From assembly GCF_016464385.1 (NCBI RefSeq), contig NZ_JADMLH010000001.1:124001-188000 (forward strand): a DNA stretch of 64,000 nt, in the 5' to 3' direction. Shown one piece after another: positions 63,064 to 64,000 of this stretch. This stretch comes from Nucisporomicrobium flavum (GTDB taxonomy: Bacteria > Actinomycetota > Actinomycetes > Mycobacteriales > Micromonosporaceae). The notes beneath the pieces were generated by a model. That model was not told the DNA's origin and did not search any database. It saw nothing but the letters and a program-made list of their open reading frames with translations. Made by a program: the position numbers and the translations under genes. The first letter of the stretch is position 1. Every line of letters starts with the position of its first letter.

Positions 63064-64000
63064 GTGCACGTCATCGCCACCGCCGGTCACGTCGACCACG
63101 GCAAGTCCACGCTGGTCCGCGCCCTCACCGGGATGGAACCCGACCGGTGGGCCGAGGAGCGCCGCCGCGGCATGACCATCGACTTGGGGTTCGCGTGGAC
63201 CACGCTCGTCCCGGGTGGCACGGTCGCGTTCGTCGACGTGCCCGGCCACGAGCGGTTCGTGCCGAACATGCTCGCCGGCGTCGGGCCCGTACCCGCGGCC
63301 ATGATCGTCGTCGCCGCGGACGAGGGCTGGATGCCGCAGTCCGCCGAGCACCTGGCCGCGCTCGACGCCCTGGGCGTGCGGCACGGTCTGCTCGTGGTCA
63401 CCCGCGCCGACCTCGCCGACCCGGCCGCCGCGGCCGAGCTGGCCCAGGAGGAGATCGCCGCGACCTCGCTGGGAGCGGTGGAGACCGTGGCGGTCAGCGC
63501 GGTCACCGGGGCCGGGATGGGCGACCTGCGGGCCGCGCTCGGGCGGCTCGTCGCGGGGCTGCCCGCGCCCGGCAAGGGACCGGTACGGCTGTGGATCGAC
63601 CGGGCCTTCACCATCAAGGGCGCCGGTACGGTCGTCACCGGCACCCTCGGCGCCGGCCGGCTGCGGACCGGCGACGAGCTGGAGCTGACCGGTGCGGCGC
63701 GGACGGTGCGCGTACGCGGCCTGCAGAGCCTGGGGGAGGCGGTCGCCGAGGCCGAGGGACCGGCCCGGGTGGCGGTGAACCTGCGCGGGGTCGAACGCGA
63801 CGCCGTCACCCGCGGGGCCGCGCTGCTCACGCCGGGGGCGTACCACTTCACGGAGCTGGTGGACGTCCGCGTGCACGGGGACGCTGCCGCCGACCTGCCC
63901 GCCACTCTGACCCTGCACACCGGTTCGGCGGCGGTGCCGGTCCGGGTACGGCCCCTCGGGGCGGACACCGCGCGGCTGCGGCTCGGCCGGGCGCTGCCGC
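63064..64000 (+). CDS. selB: Selenocysteine-specific elongation factor (3' end beyond window)
   Basis: GTG at 63064; the first 312 codons are present and the gene is cut by the right edge. GTPase domain: AGHVDHGKSTLVRALTG (P loop), RRRGMTIDLGFAW (switch I), VDVPGHERFV (switch II) and TRADL (NKxD-like, TRAD). A beta-barrel domain II follows (FTIKGAGTVVTGTLGAG). SelB carries Sec-tRNA to the ribosome at UGA with a SECIS; the C-terminal SECIS-binding winged helices are not visible here. Confidence 0.95.
   Translation, partial: MHVIATAGHVDHGKSTLVRALTGMEPDRWAEERRRGMTIDLGFAWTTLVPGGTVAFVDVPGHERFVPNMLAGVGPVPAAMIVVAADEGWMPQSAEHLAALDALGVRHGLLVVTRADLADPAAAAELAQEEIAATSLGAVETVAVSAVTGAGMGDLRAALGRLVAGLPAPGKGPVRLWIDRAFTIKGAGTVVTGTLGAGRLRTGDELELTGAARTVRVRGLQSLGEAVAEAEGPARVAVNLRGVERDAVTRGAALLTPGAYHFTELVDVRVHGDAAADLPATLTLHTGSAAVPVRVRPLGADTARLRLGRALP

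Overview
The window is very GC-rich actinobacterial DNA. Many genes use GTG or TTG starts, the third codon position is almost always G or C, and several starts sit 6-8 bases after a TAnnnT box, as in leaderless genes. The gene mix suggests a filamentous actinomycete, probably Micromonosporaceae (Actinoplanes-like): SpoIIE-type phosphatases, STAS antagonists, a WhiJ-type XRE/DUF397 pair, a spore photoproduct lyase-like protein and XRE-linked micro-proteins. The genus is an inference. No insertion sequence, integrase, prophage, CRISPR array or rRNA was seen.

Layout. 1-13.6 kb: a partial SDR oxidoreductase, an MMPL transporter with a membrane partner, a membrane-anchored FKBP isomerase, YaaA, a STAS protein, a CopC/CopD copper protein, phosphoglucomutase and a NarL-type two-component pair whose kinase is duplicated inside one chain. 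13.8-24.2 kb: two cyclic-di-GMP proteins (GGDEF-EAL and GGDEF), 6-phosphogluconate dehydrogenase, a solitary MazF-like toxin, an ANTAR-SpoIIE phosphatase, the SPL-like radical SAM protein, a BKACE-like enzyme and a NUDIX hydrolase. 24.2-27 kb: a methyltransferase pseudogene with an internal deletion, a truncated haemoglobin, a berberine-bridge-type FAD oxidase and a YciI-like protein.

27-35 kb holds the most unusual locus. A 2124-residue protein carries an N-terminal trypsin-like protease, a NACHT NTPase and about 1500 residues of HEAT repeats. It overlaps by 4 bases a small Trypco1-like (trypsin-co-occurring) gene. A Schlafen AlbA_2-domain gene is divergent from it. This fits an NTP-dependent conflict or immune system; the biological role is inferred, not shown.

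35-47 kb: DksA-like, ICMT-like, DUF1152, a membrane protein, DIP1984, an ArsR-SRPBCC operon with a palindromic operator, then a three-gene formate dehydrogenase operon. The catalytic subunit has an in-frame TGA at codon 190, followed by a hairpin whose GGTCT loop has the same 18-base spacing as the E. coli fdhF SECIS element. So the gene is one selenoprotein gene, not two ORFs. The rest of the selenocysteine machinery lies in the next 20 kb: selD (49.5-50.5 kb), tRNA-Sec (50.6 kb), selA (61.8 kb) and the start of selB (63.1 kb, cut by the window edge).

Between these are a flavin monooxygenase with a divergent GntR-TetR fusion regulator, a GH43-CBM13 galactanase-like enzyme, an R2K-like ATP-grasp gene coupled to selD, a second STAS/SpoIIE pair, a WXG-like protein, an M48/M56-type membrane peptidase, two VOC proteins, the XRE/DUF397 pair with a divergent 44-residue Cys-rich micro-protein, a NYN-domain protein and a secreted GH114 enzyme. 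No gene-free stretch exceeds about 300 bases; the larger gaps are described in the entries.
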